NCBI GenBank assembly: GCA_902363145.1
Contig: CABIZB010000004.1
Span: forward strand, 186,001 to 250,000
Source of the DNA: Oscillospiraceae bacterium
GTDB taxonomy: Bacteria > Bacillota > Clostridia > Oscillospirales > Ruminococcaceae
Length of the DNA: 64,000 bases
Direction of reading: 5' to 3'
In this document: one piece after another, positions 8,714-17,243 of the stretch
Position numbering within the stretch: the first letter of the stretch is position 1
Layout: each line of letters opens with the position of its first letter
Notes under the pieces: generated by a model
What the model was told of the DNA's origin: nothing
Databases searched by the model: none
Seen by the model: only the letters and a program-made list of their open reading frames with translations
Translations under genes and position numbers: made by a program

Positions 8714-8775
8714 TTTCTTATTTCCTTTCAAAAATGCAGTCAGAAACTGTAGTTTTCAGAAATTATGATTTTCAG
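8714..8775. repeat. Short direct repeats at the argH-argC junction
   Basis: The spacer and the last codons of argH contain TTTTCAGAAATTAT twice in a row and a third, worse copy, as left by slippage or a small tandem duplication. The duplicated copy starts at the argH stop codon. Confidence 0.6.
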
Positions 8776-10157
8776 AAATTATAATTTCTGAGTTCCGCTT
8801 TCAGCTGCTCGATCTGTCTCGCAACAGCTTCGGGAGCAGGGCCGCCGTCAACATTTCTCTGCATTACGCAGGTCTCAAGGTTGATAGCCTTGTAAACGTC
8901 CTCGTCAAATACATCGGTGAGCTTCCTGTACTCCTTGATGTCAAGGTCTTCAAGGGTGGTGTCAAGCTCGATACATCTTGCAACAAGTGTGCCTGTTATC
9001 TTGTAAGCGTCTCTGAAAGGCATACCCTTCTTAACAAGGTAGTCTGCGCAGTCGGTGGCATTGATAAAGCCCTTTGCGGCAGCCTTTCTCATATTGCCCT
9101 TGAGAACGGTCATAGTTCTGAACATGGGGATAAATGTGGATAGGCAGAGCTTAACGGTGTCGATTGCGTCAAATATAGCTTCCTTATCCTCCTGCATATC
9201 CTTGTTGTAGGCAAGTGGAAGGTTCTTCATCATGGAAAGCAGGGTCATAAGGTCGCCGTAAACTCTTCCTGTCTTTCCTCTGATAAGCTCGGTGATATCG
9301 GGGTTCTTCTTCTGGGGCATAATGGAGGAGCCTGTGGAATAAGCGTCGTCCAGCTCGATGAACTTGAACTCCCAGCTGCACCACATAACGATCTCCTCGG
9401 AAAATCTTGAAAGGTGCATCATGAGTATGGAAACGGCACTTGCCAGCTCTATGCAGTAGTCACGGTCGGAAACGCCGTCAAGGCTGTTGTAGGTGATATC
9501 CTCAAAGCCCAGCAGCTCAGCTGTGCGCTTTCTGTTAAGGGGATATGTAGTGCCGGCCAGCGCACAGGAGCCGAGAGGCATTCTGTCCATTCTATTCTTG
9601 GTATCAGCCAGTCTGCCAAGGTCACGGGTGAGCATCTGTGCATATGCCATGATGTGGTGTGCAAAGGTGACGGGCTGCGCTCTCTGGAGGTGGGTATATC
9701 CGGGCATTACGGTGTCATAATGCTCCTGAGCTGTGGCGATAAGGGTCTCGATAAGCTCATAGGTGAGCTTGGATATCTCGTCACACTCGTCTTTAAGGTA
9801 GAACTTTATATCAAGTGCCACCTGATCGTTTCTGCTTCGTGCGGTGTGAAGTCTCTTGCCTGTGTCGCCCAGTCTTTCGGTGAGCACCTGCTCAACGAAC
9901 ATATGGATATCCTCAGCATTGGGGTCAAAGTGGAGCGCACCGCTGTCAAGGTCGGCAAGTATGCCTTTAAGTCCCTCGATTATCTTTTCGCTCTCGTGCT
10001 TTTCAATAATGCCCTGCTCACCCAGCATCTGCGCATGAGCCATAGAGCCTCTTATATCATGCCTGTACATTCTTGCATCAAAGGAAATGGAGGAGTTGAA
10101 GTCGTTGACCTTCTCATCGACCTCCTTGGAAAATCGTCCTGCCCACATCTTAGCCAT
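8772..10157 (-). CDS. argH: Argininosuccinate lyase
   Basis: 461 residues, family-typical. It splits argininosuccinate into arginine and fumarate, the last step of the pathway. The superfamily signature GSSIMPQKKNPD is at 276-287 with the catalytic serine S278 in its mobile loop; HTARSRNDQ at 104-112 and TPGYTHLQ-like MPGYTHLQ at 151-158 are intact. It lies downstream of the lipoprotein gene and upstream of argC on the same strand, with a 20-base gap on the upstream side. Confidence 0.96.
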   Translation of the reverse strand: MAKMWAGRFSKEVDEKVNDFNSSISFDARMYRHDIRGSMAHAQMLGEQGIIEKHESEKIIEGLKGILADLDSGALHFDPNAEDIHMFVEQVLTERLGDTGKRLHTARSRNDQVALDIKFYLKDECDEISKLTYELIETLIATAQEHYDTVMPGYTHLQRAQPVTFAHHIMAYAQMLTRDLGRLADTKNRMDRMPLGSCALAGTTYPLNRKRTAELLGFEDITYNSLDGVSDRDYCIELASAVSILMMHLSRFSEEIVMWCSWEFKFIELDDAYSTGSSIMPQKKNPDITELIRGKTGRVYGDLMTLLSMMKNLPLAYNKDMQEDKEAIFDAIDTVKLCLSTFIPMFRTMTVLKGNMRKAAAKGFINATDCADYLVKKGMPFRDAYKITGTLVARCIELDTTLEDLDIKEYRKLTDVFDEDVYKAINLETCVMQRNVDGGPAPEAVARQIEQLKAELRNYNF

Positions 10158-10177
10158 TTTATTTCATTCCTTTCAAA

Positions 10178-10753
10178 TCATTCTGCTGCCGAAGTTTCTT
10201 CTGATGTTGAAGCAGCTGAAGCATTTGCCGATGTTTCTTCTCTTATGCTGCCGTCCTCATTGAGCTTGTGCCCCTCTGAATCGGTACCGTAAAGCAGACC
10301 AAGATAATCCAGCTGCTTCTGATAATTATCGGCATCAATATAGTAAACACCAAAGTTGCAAACCTCTTCCATGCTCATTTTTCTGTACTGGGAAGAGCCG
10401 CCGTTATATATCATTGTAAGAACGTCATTATCTATCTCGATACGGCACTTGGCGCCGTTGCCTACGGTAAGGAAATCATCGCTTATCTCGTAGGTATCTT
10501 CCGTATAAACGGAGCCCATTGCCATGGGTGTGTGATAGATAAGTCCGCCCTCGGAGGTGAACTCGTAAAGCTTGTAATAGGGGTTGCCCTCATTCTCGAA
10601 ATACTCGGGGCCGTCGATATCGCACCAAACACCTACGATATCTGTTTTCAGCTGCTCGTATTTCTTCTGTTTATCGCTACTGCAGGCGGTAAGGCTTATC
10701 ATCATAACAAATGCCATTGCCGCCGCAAGGAGATTTCGTATTTTAAAATTCAT
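10178..10753 (-). CDS. Small lipoprotein of unknown function
   Basis: 191 residues from the ATG at 10751-10753. The N-terminus is a lipoprotein signal: positive residues, a hydrophobic stretch and the lipobox LTAC, with the modified cysteine near residue 24. The mature part is acidic and mostly beta-like (VGVWCDIDGPEYF, YTEDTYEISDDFL), similar to lipocalin-like or DUF5640-like lipoproteins that Clostridia keep in many copies, and it ends in a Ser/Thr/Ala/Glu-rich tail. Its stop lies 20 bases before argH, so the two may be cotranscribed. No link to arginine is visible. Confidence 0.8.
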   Translation of the reverse strand: MNFKIRNLLAAAMAFVMMISLTACSSDKQKKYEQLKTDIVGVWCDIDGPEYFENEGNPYYKLYEFTSEGGLIYHTPMAMGSVYTEDTYEISDDFLTVGNGAKCRIEIDNDVLTMIYNGGSSQYRKMSMEEVCNFGVYYIDADNYQKQLDYLGLLYGTDSEGHKLNEDGSIREETSANASAASTSEETSAAE

Positions 10754-10896
10754 ATTGTTACCGACTTTCTTTGTTCTTTTTATTCTAATACCAGTTAAAT
10801 ACAAAAATCAGGTATCGTCCTGCATATAATATTGTTCCCTTATATGCCGATTTTTACTGTGGAAATTTATTCCTGAAAAAACTAATATAACTGCGT

Positions 10897-10922
10897 ATGC
10901 CCGAAACGTGGATTTCGGGCAT
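10897..10922 (-). terminator. Hairpin after argG
   Basis: 10-bp arms ATGCCCGAAA/TTTCGGGCAT with a six-base loop lie about 30 bases past the argG stop. The T-run follows only after some 15 bases, so it may be a weak terminator or an mRNA-end stabiliser that lowers read-through into the lipoprotein and argH genes. Confidence 0.55.
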
Positions 10923-10953
10923 AAACAGCATATATATTACGGGTTATTTTTAA

Positions 10954-12189
10954 TTACTTGCCACGCTTCTGGTCAAGCTTTGCCTTAACGTGAGTGGGAA
11001 GACCGAAGATATTGATGAATCCGCCTGCATCAGCCTGGTTGTAAACGTGATCCTCATCAAATGTAGCAACTTCCTCATCGTAAAGGGTGTAGGGAGATGT
11101 AACGCCAGCGTTGATAACGTTGCCCTTGTAGAGCTTGAGCTTAACATCACCTGTAACAGTCTTCTGAGTCTCGGTAACGAATGCGGACATAGCCTCTCTG
11201 AGAGGAGAGAACCACTGACCGTTATAAACGATATCAGCAAACTTGATGGAAAGGTAGGACTTGATCCTTGCAGTCTCCTTATCGAGGCAGAGAGTCTCGA
11301 GAGCTTCGTGTGCTCTGTAAAGGATAGTTCCGCCGGGTGTTTCATAAACGCCTCTGGACTTCATACCAACGAGACGGTTCTCAACCAGGTCAACAAGGCC
11401 GATGCCGTTCTCGCCGCCGAGCTTATTGAGGGTGGAAACCAGCTCAACACCGTTCATTTTCTTGCCGTCAACAGCGGTGGGGATACCCTTTTCAAAGTGG
11501 ATAGTTACATATGTAGCCTTATCGGGAGCCTTTTCGGGAGATACGCCCAGCTCAAGGAAGCCTTCCTTGTTGTACTGAGGCTCGTTTGCGGGATCCTCAA
11601 GGTCAAGACCCTCGTGGGAAAGGTGCCAGATGTTCTTATCCTTGGAGTAGTTGGTCTCACGGGTTATCTTAAGAGGAATGTTGTGTGCCTCTGCGTAGTC
11701 GATCTCTTCGTCACGGGACTTGATGGACCATTCTCTCCAGGGAGCGATGATAGCCATATCGGGAGCAAAAGCCTTGATAGCAAGCTCAAATCTTACCTGG
11801 TCGTTGCCCTTACCGGTGCAGCCGTGGCAGATAGCGTCAGCACCCTCTGCAATAGCGATCTCAGCAATTCTCTTTGCGATGATGGGACGTGCAAAAGAGG
11901 TACCGAGGAGGTACTTGCCCTCGTAGATAGCGTCAGCCTGAACGGTGGGGTAGATATAATCCTGAATGAATTCTTCCTTAAGATCCTCAATGTAAAGCTT
12001 GGAAGCGCCTGTCTTCTTAGCCTTTTCCTCGAGGCCGTCAAGCTCGGTGCCCTGTCCAACGTCAGCGGAAACAGCGATTACCTCGCAGTTGTTGTAGTTT
12101 TCCTTGAGCCAGGGAATAATGATAGAAGTGTCGAGACCGCCGGAATAAGCGAGAACGACCTTTTTGATGTTTTCCTTATTAACTGCCAT
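10954..12189 (-). CDS. argG: Argininosuccinate synthase
   Basis: 411 residues from the ATG at 12187-12189, which follows GGAGG by nine bases; longer readings lack a ribosome-binding site. It ligates citrulline and aspartate using ATP to AMP. The N-type ATP pyrophosphatase loop AYSGGLDTS is at 14-22, and the citrulline/aspartate segment [13 protein letters not shown] and the [14 protein letters not shown] stretch are intact. It has its own consensus promoter and is probably the first gene of the arginine cluster. Confidence 0.96.
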   Translation of the reverse strand: MAVNKENIKKVVLAYSGGLDTSIIIPWLKENYNNCEVIAVSADVGQGTELDGLEEKAKKTGASKLYIEDLKEEFIQDYIYPTVQADAIYEGKYLLGTSFARPIIAKRIAEIAIAEGADAICHGCTGKGNDQVRFELAIKAFAPDMAIIAPWREWSIKSRDEEIDYAEAHNIPLKITRETNYSKDKNIWHLSHEGLDLEDPANEPQYNKEGFLELGVSPEKAPDKATYVTIHFEKGIPTAVDGKKMNGVELVSTLNKLGGENGIGLVDLVENRLVGMKSRGVYETPGGTILYRAHEALETLCLDKETARIKSYLSIKFADIVYNGQWFSPLREAMSAFVTETQKTVTGDVKLKLYKGNVINAGVTSPYTLYDEEVATFDEDHVYNQADAGGFINIFGLPTHVKAKLDQKRGK

Positions 12190-12216
12190 TTTAGTGTACC
12201 TCCGTTTATTTTTTTG

Positions 12217-12240
12217 CATTGCACTCCTCAAAGTGCAATG
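12217..12240 (-). promoter_or_regulatory. Stem-loop in the argG leader
   Basis: 9-bp arms CATTGCACT/AGTGCAATG lie between the start of transcription and the ribosome-binding site. On the transcribed strand an A-run follows, so it is not a terminator. It may protect the 5' end or bind a regulator. Confidence 0.5.
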
Positions 12241-12257
12241 TCAGGTTACTGATATTT

Positions 12258-12285
12258 ATTATACACCCTTTGGCGCAAATGTCAA
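12258..12285 (-). promoter_or_regulatory. Consensus promoter of argG
   Basis: TTGACA at 12280-12285 and TATAAT at 12258-12263, spacer 16 bases, about 60 bases before the argG ATG. Confidence 0.85.
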
Positions 12286-12319
12286 GACTTATTTGCATAT
12301 TTTATCCGATTTACGCAAA

Positions 12320-12409
12320 ATATTCATCTTTTAAGCTTAAATAATGAATATTCATGTGTTTTATACCGTATATTATATTGGATATGCACCAAAAAGTGTA
12401 TATATTCAT
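12320..12409. promoter_or_regulatory. ArgR-like operator boxes upstream of argG
   Basis: AATGAATATTCATG at 12343-12356 matches the palindromic ARG box (TGAAT..ATTCA). Half-sites ATATTCAT lie at 12320-12327 and 12402-12409. They are 35 to 120 bases upstream of the argG -35 box, so the main promoter is not directly covered. The arginine repressor/activator ArgR is the expected binder; its gene is not in the window. Confidence 0.6.
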
Positions 12410-12645
12410 TTTTCCGCCGAGGGAAGTTTTTCGTCCTCACGGGGCAGACGCACCTTTGAGACCCATTTTTCCTCGCAGGCGCCGTATTTTCTGTAGTTTT
12501 TCTGCGCTTCTATGAGGCATATGCTGTTTGCTCCCCCTGCGCAGTCGGGGCTGACATTATCGTCCCGCTCCCAGAAGCATACGGGGCAGATGTCGTATTC
12601 ATTTTCCACGGTATAATATCCGCAGCACTGGCATTTACCTTTCAT
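12406..12645 (-). CDS. Small CPCC-type cysteine-rich protein
   Basis: 79 residues. An N-terminal CQCCGYYT and a CPVCFWERDD segment give paired CxxC motifs for one zinc, followed by GANSICLIEAQKNY, the pattern of the Cys_rich_CPCC family, whose function is unknown. A good ribosome-binding site (GGAGGACAT) lies before the ATG, and the gene begins nine bases after the stop of the toxin-like secreted protein gene. That tight order, larger secreted protein then small soluble protein, is how toxin and immunity genes are often arranged, but there is no direct proof here. It is the last gene of the operon that starts with yfmF. Confidence 0.75.
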   Translation of the reverse strand: MKGKCQCCGYYTVENEYDICPVCFWERDDNVSPDCAGGANSICLIEAQKNYRKYGACEEKWVSKVRLPREDEKLPSAEK

Positions 12646-12654
12646 ATGTCCTCC

Positions 12655-13305
12655 TCACTGGCGGTTCCAGTAGTCTATGCCGTCATCGGGGATAAAGAAC
12701 GTTCTGATATAGCCGTCCTCGCTGAGAACAAGGAACTCGCCCGTTTCGGTGTTGAAGAAAAGATAGTCGCCGTCCTCCTCACGCTTGGTAAGAACATCGT
12801 CGGAGGTATCGTCTATCAAAGCATTTGCCTTGTCAAGATACTCCTGCTTGGTAATGTCCCCGAACTCAGCGCCGTGCTTCAGGAAGTGAGACTCGAAAAG
12901 CTCCTCCGTCCTGAAAGTGTAGTAGGTCGCCTCAGTGACAGTCACCTTTATTTTGCACTTGTCAGACTTATTGTTCTTATCATAAAGGGTAATGGTGCAG
13001 CTGCCCTCTTTAACGCCTGTTACCGTAAGGGTGAATTTACCCTTTCTGGTCTTTCCCGCCTTGCAGGAAACAGCTTTGGTGCTTCGCTGATACTTTATAC
13101 TTTTGCCGCCCGTATAGACAGTCACCTTTACGGACTGCCCCTCTTCAAGGGTTATGCTTTTGTCCGATACCCTGATGTTCTTTGCGCTGTCCGAAACACT
13201 TACGGCAGTCTTATCGGCAGACTTTGCAGCCGCTTCGACTCCGAAAGTGCATAAGCACAGGGAAAGTGTCAGCAGGATAGTTATGATGCTTCTTATGATC
13301 TTCAT
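12655..13305 (-). CDS. Secreted protein with Ig-like domain and polymorphic-toxin-like C-terminus
   Basis: 216 residues. Residues 1-26 are a Sec signal peptide ending at an AAA-type site. Residues about 45-127 look like a bacterial Ig-like (BIG2) domain: KSITLEEGQSVKVTV, then TGVKEGSCTITLYD. Residues 130-216 carry the pattern HFLKHGAEFG, EYLDKANALI, LFFNTETGEFLV, GYIRTFF and GIDYWNRQ, which resembles C-terminal toxin modules with a barnase/EndoU/RelE-like fold found at the ends of Rhs, LXG and CdiA proteins. I infer this from memory of the pattern. It starts 16 bases after folD and is followed nine bases later by the CPCC gene. It could also be a harmless wall protein. Confidence 0.65.
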   Translation of the reverse strand: MKIIRSIITILLTLSLCLCTFGVEAAAKSADKTAVSVSDSAKNIRVSDKSITLEEGQSVKVTVYTGGKSIKYQRSTKAVSCKAGKTRKGKFTLTVTGVKEGSCTITLYDKNNKSDKCKIKVTVTEATYYTFRTEELFESHFLKHGAEFGDITKQEYLDKANALIDDTSDDVLTKREEDGDYLFFNTETGEFLVLSEDGYIRTFFIPDDGIDYWNRQ

Positions 13306-13321
13306 ACCGTCACCTCATTTC

Positions 13322-14176
13322 TTATGCTATGCCGTTTTTCTTCTTTGCAGCTGTAAGGGTGTTTCTCATAAGCATTGCAATGGTCATGGGGCCAACGCCG
13401 CCGGGAACGGGAGTGATATATCCTGCCTTGTCCTTGCAGGCATCAAAGTCAACGTCTCCGCAGAGCTTGCCCTGCTCGTTTCTGTTCATGCCTACGTCGA
13501 TGACAACAGCGCCCTCCTTGACCATATCGGGGGTAACGAACTTTGCCTTGCCAACAGCTGCCACAAGGATATCCGCATTTGCGCATATCTCTTTCAGGTT
13601 CTGTGTCTTTGAGTGGGTGATGGTAACGGTTCCGTTCTTGTGGAGCAAAAGCATTGCCATAGGCTTGCCGACGATGTTGCTTCTGCCGATCACCACGCAG
13701 TTCTTGCCGCACACATCAACGCCGGTGTCGGCAATAAGCTCCATAACGCCTGCGGGAGTGCAGGGCAGGAAGCTGTAGTCGCCTATCATAATATGACCCA
13801 CATTCTCGGGGTGGAATGCGTCAACGTCCTTGTCGGGGCGGATAGCGTTTATAATGGCATTTTCGTTTATCTGCTTGGGAAGAGGGAGCTGGACCAGAAT
13901 GCCGTTTACTCTGTCGTCATTGTTGAGCTTTTCCACCAGTGCCAAAAGCTCTGCCTGAGAGGTCTCTTCGGGAAGAGCATACTCAAAGGACTCAAAGCCC
14001 ACCTCTGCGCACGCCTTTTTCTTGTTGTTCACATATACTCTGGAAGCAGGGTTATCACCTACGATAACAACTGCCAGTCCAACGGAAATGCCCTTTGCTT
14101 TAAGCTCCTCGGTCTCAGCCTTTACAGCTGCCTTAACCTTTGCGGAAACTGCCTTGCCGTCAATGAGATTTGCCAT
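13322..14176 (-). CDS. folD: Methylenetetrahydrofolate dehydrogenase/cyclohydrolase
   Basis: 284 residues. It interconverts 5,10-methylene-, 5,10-methenyl- and 10-formyl-tetrahydrofolate. The catalytic lysine lies in YVNNKKKACAEVG (about residue 56), VQLPLP is near 98-103, the Rossmann segment VVIGRSNIVGKPMA is near 160-173, and PVPGGVGPMT is near the end. It lies 18 bases after lgt and 16 bases before the toxin-like gene, in one tightly packed operon. Nothing in the sequence is unusual. Confidence 0.95.
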   Translation of the reverse strand: MANLIDGKAVSAKVKAAVKAETEELKAKGISVGLAVVIVGDNPASRVYVNNKKKACAEVGFESFEYALPEETSQAELLALVEKLNNDDRVNGILVQLPLPKQINENAIINAIRPDKDVDAFHPENVGHIMIGDYSFLPCTPAGVMELIADTGVDVCGKNCVVIGRSNIVGKPMAMLLLHKNGTVTITHSKTQNLKEICANADILVAAVGKAKFVTPDMVKEGAVVIDVGMNRNEQGKLCGDVDFDACKDKAGYITPVPGGVGPMTIAMLMRNTLTAAKKKNGIA

Positions 14177-14194
14177 GATTTTTCCTCCCTGAAA

Positions 14195-15238
14195 TTATTT
14201 TTCGCCATTTTCCTCAGAACCGTCCTCAGGCTCGTCGGAAACTATCTTCTGGTCGTCAGTAAGCTGATTTTTCTGCTCTTTCTTTGCCTTGCGGCAGTCC
14301 TCCTCAGCCTGCTCTGCCTTTTCGGATTCTGCGATAAGGCGCTTTGATTCCTCGGTATCACGGTAGAGGGGAACGGGGTTCTTTTTAAGTCTCACACGCA
14401 TGACAATGATATACACCAGTGCCGCAGCGGCGCTTATTGCAGCCAGCATTTGCGAAGCCCTCACGCTGCCGATGTAAAGGCTGTCCGTTCTCAGACCCTC
14501 CACCACAGACCTTTCCAGCCCGTAGAGGAAAATATACAGCGCAAAGATCTCGCCGTCAAATTTTCTGTGCTTGTGGTAGAAATGCAGGATAAGGAAGCCG
14601 ATAAGGCACCACAGGGATTCATACAAAAAGCAGGGGTGAACGGGGAGCATGGGGTCGATCTCTATTCCCTTTGCAGCCAGCTCCGCCTGATGATTTATAA
14701 GGTAGTTCTGTATCCTGCCGCCTGACATTCCCCAAGGAAGATCGGTGTTTGTACCGAATGCCTCCTGATTGAAGAAGTTGCCCCATCTGCCAAGGCACTG
14801 ACCGATGAAAAGTCCCATGGCGACAATATCAAGGGTGGGCATGATCTTCAGCTTGCGTATTTTTGCCATAATGCAGCCAAAAAGCAGTCCGCCGATTATG
14901 CCGCCGTAAATGGCAAGTCCCCCGTCCCTTATGGAAAGTATGTCCTTGATGCTGTGATAACTTGCTGAATGGAGTACCACGTAGTAGAGCCTTGCGCCCA
15001 CAACTGCGCCTATAACGCCGGCAATGACCGCATCAATGAGCCTGTCGCCGTCAATGCCGTACTCCTTTGCGCGTCTGAAACAGTACATCATGGCAAGAAG
15101 CATGCCCAGCGCTATCATAACGCCGTACCACTTTACGGAAAAGCCGAATATTGATATAGCTTCCGAATTGATAGTAAGGTCTATCCCAAGCTTGGGAAAG
15201 ACCACATTATCAACAGGGAGCCTTGAAAGTGCTTCCAT
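14195..15238 (-). CDS. lgt: Prolipoprotein diacylglyceryl transferase
   Basis: 347 residues from the ATG at 15236-15238; an AGGAGG lies 12 bases upstream inside the yfmH gene, and the frames overlap by 29 bases. It transfers diacylglycerol from phosphatidylglycerol to the lipobox cysteine of prelipoproteins. About seven membrane helices are visible. The Lgt signature GRWGNFFNQEAFG is at 150-162. In the segment LAIYGGIIGG a tyrosine stands where E. coli Lgt has its H103. The last 60 residues are a charged lysine/glutamate tail outside the conserved core. The window holds several lipoprotein substrates. Confidence 0.92.
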   Translation of the reverse strand: MEALSRLPVDNVVFPKLGIDLTINSEAISIFGFSVKWYGVMIALGMLLAMMYCFRRAKEYGIDGDRLIDAVIAGVIGAVVGARLYYVVLHSASYHSIKDILSIRDGGLAIYGGIIGGLLFGCIMAKIRKLKIMPTLDIVAMGLFIGQCLGRWGNFFNQEAFGTNTDLPWGMSGGRIQNYLINHQAELAAKGIEIDPMLPVHPCFLYESLWCLIGFLILHFYHKHRKFDGEIFALYIFLYGLERSVVEGLRTDSLYIGSVRASQMLAAISAAAALVYIIVMRVRLKKNPVPLYRDTEESKRLIAESEKAEQAEEDCRKAKKEQKNQLTDDQKIVSDEPEDGSEENGEK

Positions 15239-16535
15239 AGTTAAGCCTTGCCTCCTGTTCTTCGCTGCGGATAACGGACAGCGTGCAGTTTTCGGGGTCA
15301 AAGCGCTGACGGAGGAACTCCGCTGCGTCCTCTGCGGTAACGCTTGCCACAGTTTCGATGGTGGAGAATGCGTTGCCTGTGCTCCTGAGGCCTGCCTTGA
15401 TAAGTCCGCTTGCAATGGCTTCGGGATTGCCAAGGTTGCGGATAAGGCTGCCGTAATATGCCTTTCTTACAGTCTCGAACTCTTCCTTTGTAAAGCCGAC
15501 CTGCTTGCGGCGCTCTATTTCCTCGGCGATAAGCTGTGCCACCTTTTCAGGCTCTCTGGACTCGCCGCCGAAAATGGGAACGAAAAATCCGTCGCCCGAG
15601 AATGTCTCGGAAGAGAATGTGGAGTTGATAAGTCCCTCATCGTAAAGGCGCTTGTAGAAGTCGGAGGTCTCGTCTGCCAGCATGGCAAGAACCATGTCGG
15701 AAAGCACCTCGCACCTTACTATGTCCTCATTGCTCACAGGCTCGGACTTGTAGCCGATGTTGAACATGGGCACTGCCACTTCAAGCTTCTGCTCCACGTA
15801 CTTTGAAGCCACGGTAACAGGCTCCTCGGGAACTATGGTCATAAGCTCCTTGTTTTCGGAGGGGATAAGCATCTCGTCGCAGAGCTTCATTATCTCGTCC
15901 TCGTCAACGTCTCCTGCAATGGCAAGCACCATGTTGTGGAGATTGTAGAAAGTGTAATAGCAGCGGTAAAGCAGGTCGGCATTGATCTGAGCAATGCTCT
16001 CCTTTGTACCTGCAATGTCTATCCTAACGGGGTTTTCGTGATAGATTCCGCCCAGCATATTAAAGAACACACGCCAGTTGGGGTCGTCCTCGTACATTCT
16101 TATTTCCTGACCGATGATGCCCTGCTCCTTGCGGACGGTCTCCTCGGTGAAATAGGGCTTCTGGACAAAATCCAGCAGTATTTTCAGGGAGGGGATAAAG
16201 TTCTCGGTGCAGGAGAAAAGATAGCAGGTCCTGTCGAATGAAGTGTATGCGTTGCCGAATGCGCCTGTCTTTGCGTAAAGCTCGAACACGCCGCAGTCCT
16301 CGTTCTCGAAAAGCTTGTGCTCCAGATAATGGGCAATGCCGTTGGGAACGGTGACAAAATCAGCATCGTCACGGGTCTTGAAGGTGGTGTTCACCGAGCC
16401 GTAGCGTGTGCCGAAAAGTGCGTGCTTTATGCTGTAGCCCTCGGTCTTCCAGATAAGTATCTCAAGACCGCTGTCGTGCTTTATCCGTGTGTATTTTTCG
16501 CCTGTGCGGTCATTGGAAATGATCTCTCTTGTCAT
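15210..16535 (-). CDS. M16 zinc peptidase, YfmH type (active subunit)
   Basis: 441 residues with the inverted zinc motif HxxEH as HYLEH at 69-73 inside GIAHYLEHKLFE, as in insulinase-family peptidases. It resembles B. subtilis YfmH/YmfH, which works together with an inactive partner (YfmF) and is linked to modification of elongation factor P. The partner gene is upstream at 18814-20094, separated by the two sugar genes. It begins 11 bases after araD and overlaps lgt. The exact substrate is not known from sequence. Confidence 0.88.
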   Translation of the reverse strand: MTREIISNDRTGEKYTRIKHDSGLEILIWKTEGYSIKHALFGTRYGSVNTTFKTRDDADFVTVPNGIAHYLEHKLFENEDCGVFELYAKTGAFGNAYTSFDRTCYLFSCTENFIPSLKILLDFVQKPYFTEETVRKEQGIIGQEIRMYEDDPNWRVFFNMLGGIYHENPVRIDIAGTKESIAQINADLLYRCYYTFYNLHNMVLAIAGDVDEDEIMKLCDEMLIPSENKELMTIVPEEPVTVASKYVEQKLEVAVPMFNIGYKSEPVSNEDIVRCEVLSDMVLAMLADETSDFYKRLYDEGLINSTFSSETFSGDGFFVPIFGGESREPEKVAQLIAEEIERRKQVGFTKEEFETVRKAYYGSLIRNLGNPEAIASGLIKAGLRSTGNAFSTIETVASVTAEDAAEFLRQRFDPENCTLSVIRSEEQEARLNYGSTFKAPC

Positions 16536-16546
16536 GACTTTTCTCC

Positions 16547-17239
16547 TCAGTTCTGACCGTAGTAGGCATTCTTGCCGTGCTTTCTCAGGTAATGCCTGTC
16601 AAGCAGAGCCTGAGACATTGCTCCCGCAGAGGGATTTATGGAAGCGGCGTGATAGTTCATAAATGCCACCTCTTCCAGTACAACAGCATTGTGAACAGCT
16701 TCCATAGCGTCCTTGCCCCATGTAAAGGGACCGTGGTTCTTTACCAGCACCGCAGGAATGGTCATGGGGTCGATGCCCTCAAATGCCTCTGCAATAACAA
16801 CGCCTGTTTCCTTTTCGTATTCGCCGCCTATCTCTTCGGGGGTCATGTCCCTTGTGCAGGGTATCTCGCCGTAGAAATAGTCGCCCTGAGTTGTGCCCAT
16901 GGGTATGATGCCGCAGCCTGCCTGTGCGAATGCCGCTGCCCATCTGCTGTGGGTGTGGACGATGCCTCCCATATTTTCAAAGCGTCTGTAAAGCTCAAGA
17001 TGTGTGGGTGTATCGCTGGAGGGCTTGTACTTGCCCTCGGCAACCTTGCCTGTGGCAAGCTCCACAACTACCATATCATCGGCGGTCATTCCCTCATAGG
17101 AAACGCCTGAGGGCTTTATTACCACCATTCCGCTTTCTCTGTCAACGGCGGAGGCATTGCCCCATGTGAATGTTACAAGGTTATATTTGGGAAGCAGAAG
17201 ATTTGCTTCAAGAACTTCTTTTTTGAGATTTTCCAGCAT
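16547..17239 (-). CDS. araD: L-ribulose-5-phosphate 4-epimerase
   Basis: 230 residues from the ATG at 17237-17239, the family length. It interconverts L-ribulose 5-phosphate and D-xylulose 5-phosphate. The class II aldolase fold is clear: TWGNASAVD at the N-terminus, [10 protein letters not shown], and the zinc histidines in VHTHSRWA (about residues 93-98) plus VKNHGPF further on. The ribosome-binding site GGAAAGGA lies in the last codons of the kinase gene, four bases away. No araA isomerase or arabinose transporter is in the window. Confidence 0.93.
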   Translation of the reverse strand: MLENLKKEVLEANLLLPKYNLVTFTWGNASAVDRESGMVVIKPSGVSYEGMTADDMVVVELATGKVAEGKYKPSSDTPTHLELYRRFENMGGIVHTHSRWAAAFAQAGCGIIPMGTTQGDYFYGEIPCTRDMTPEEIGGEYEKETGVVIAEAFEGIDPMTIPAVLVKNHGPFTWGKDAMEAVHNAVVLEEVAFMNYHAASINPSAGAMSQALLDRHYLRKHGKNAYYGQN

Positions 17240-17243
17240 ATTA

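Noticed and set aside
12217..12240. T-box or attenuator before argG
   Set aside because: A single hairpin without the T-box sequence and without a T-run on the transcribed strand.
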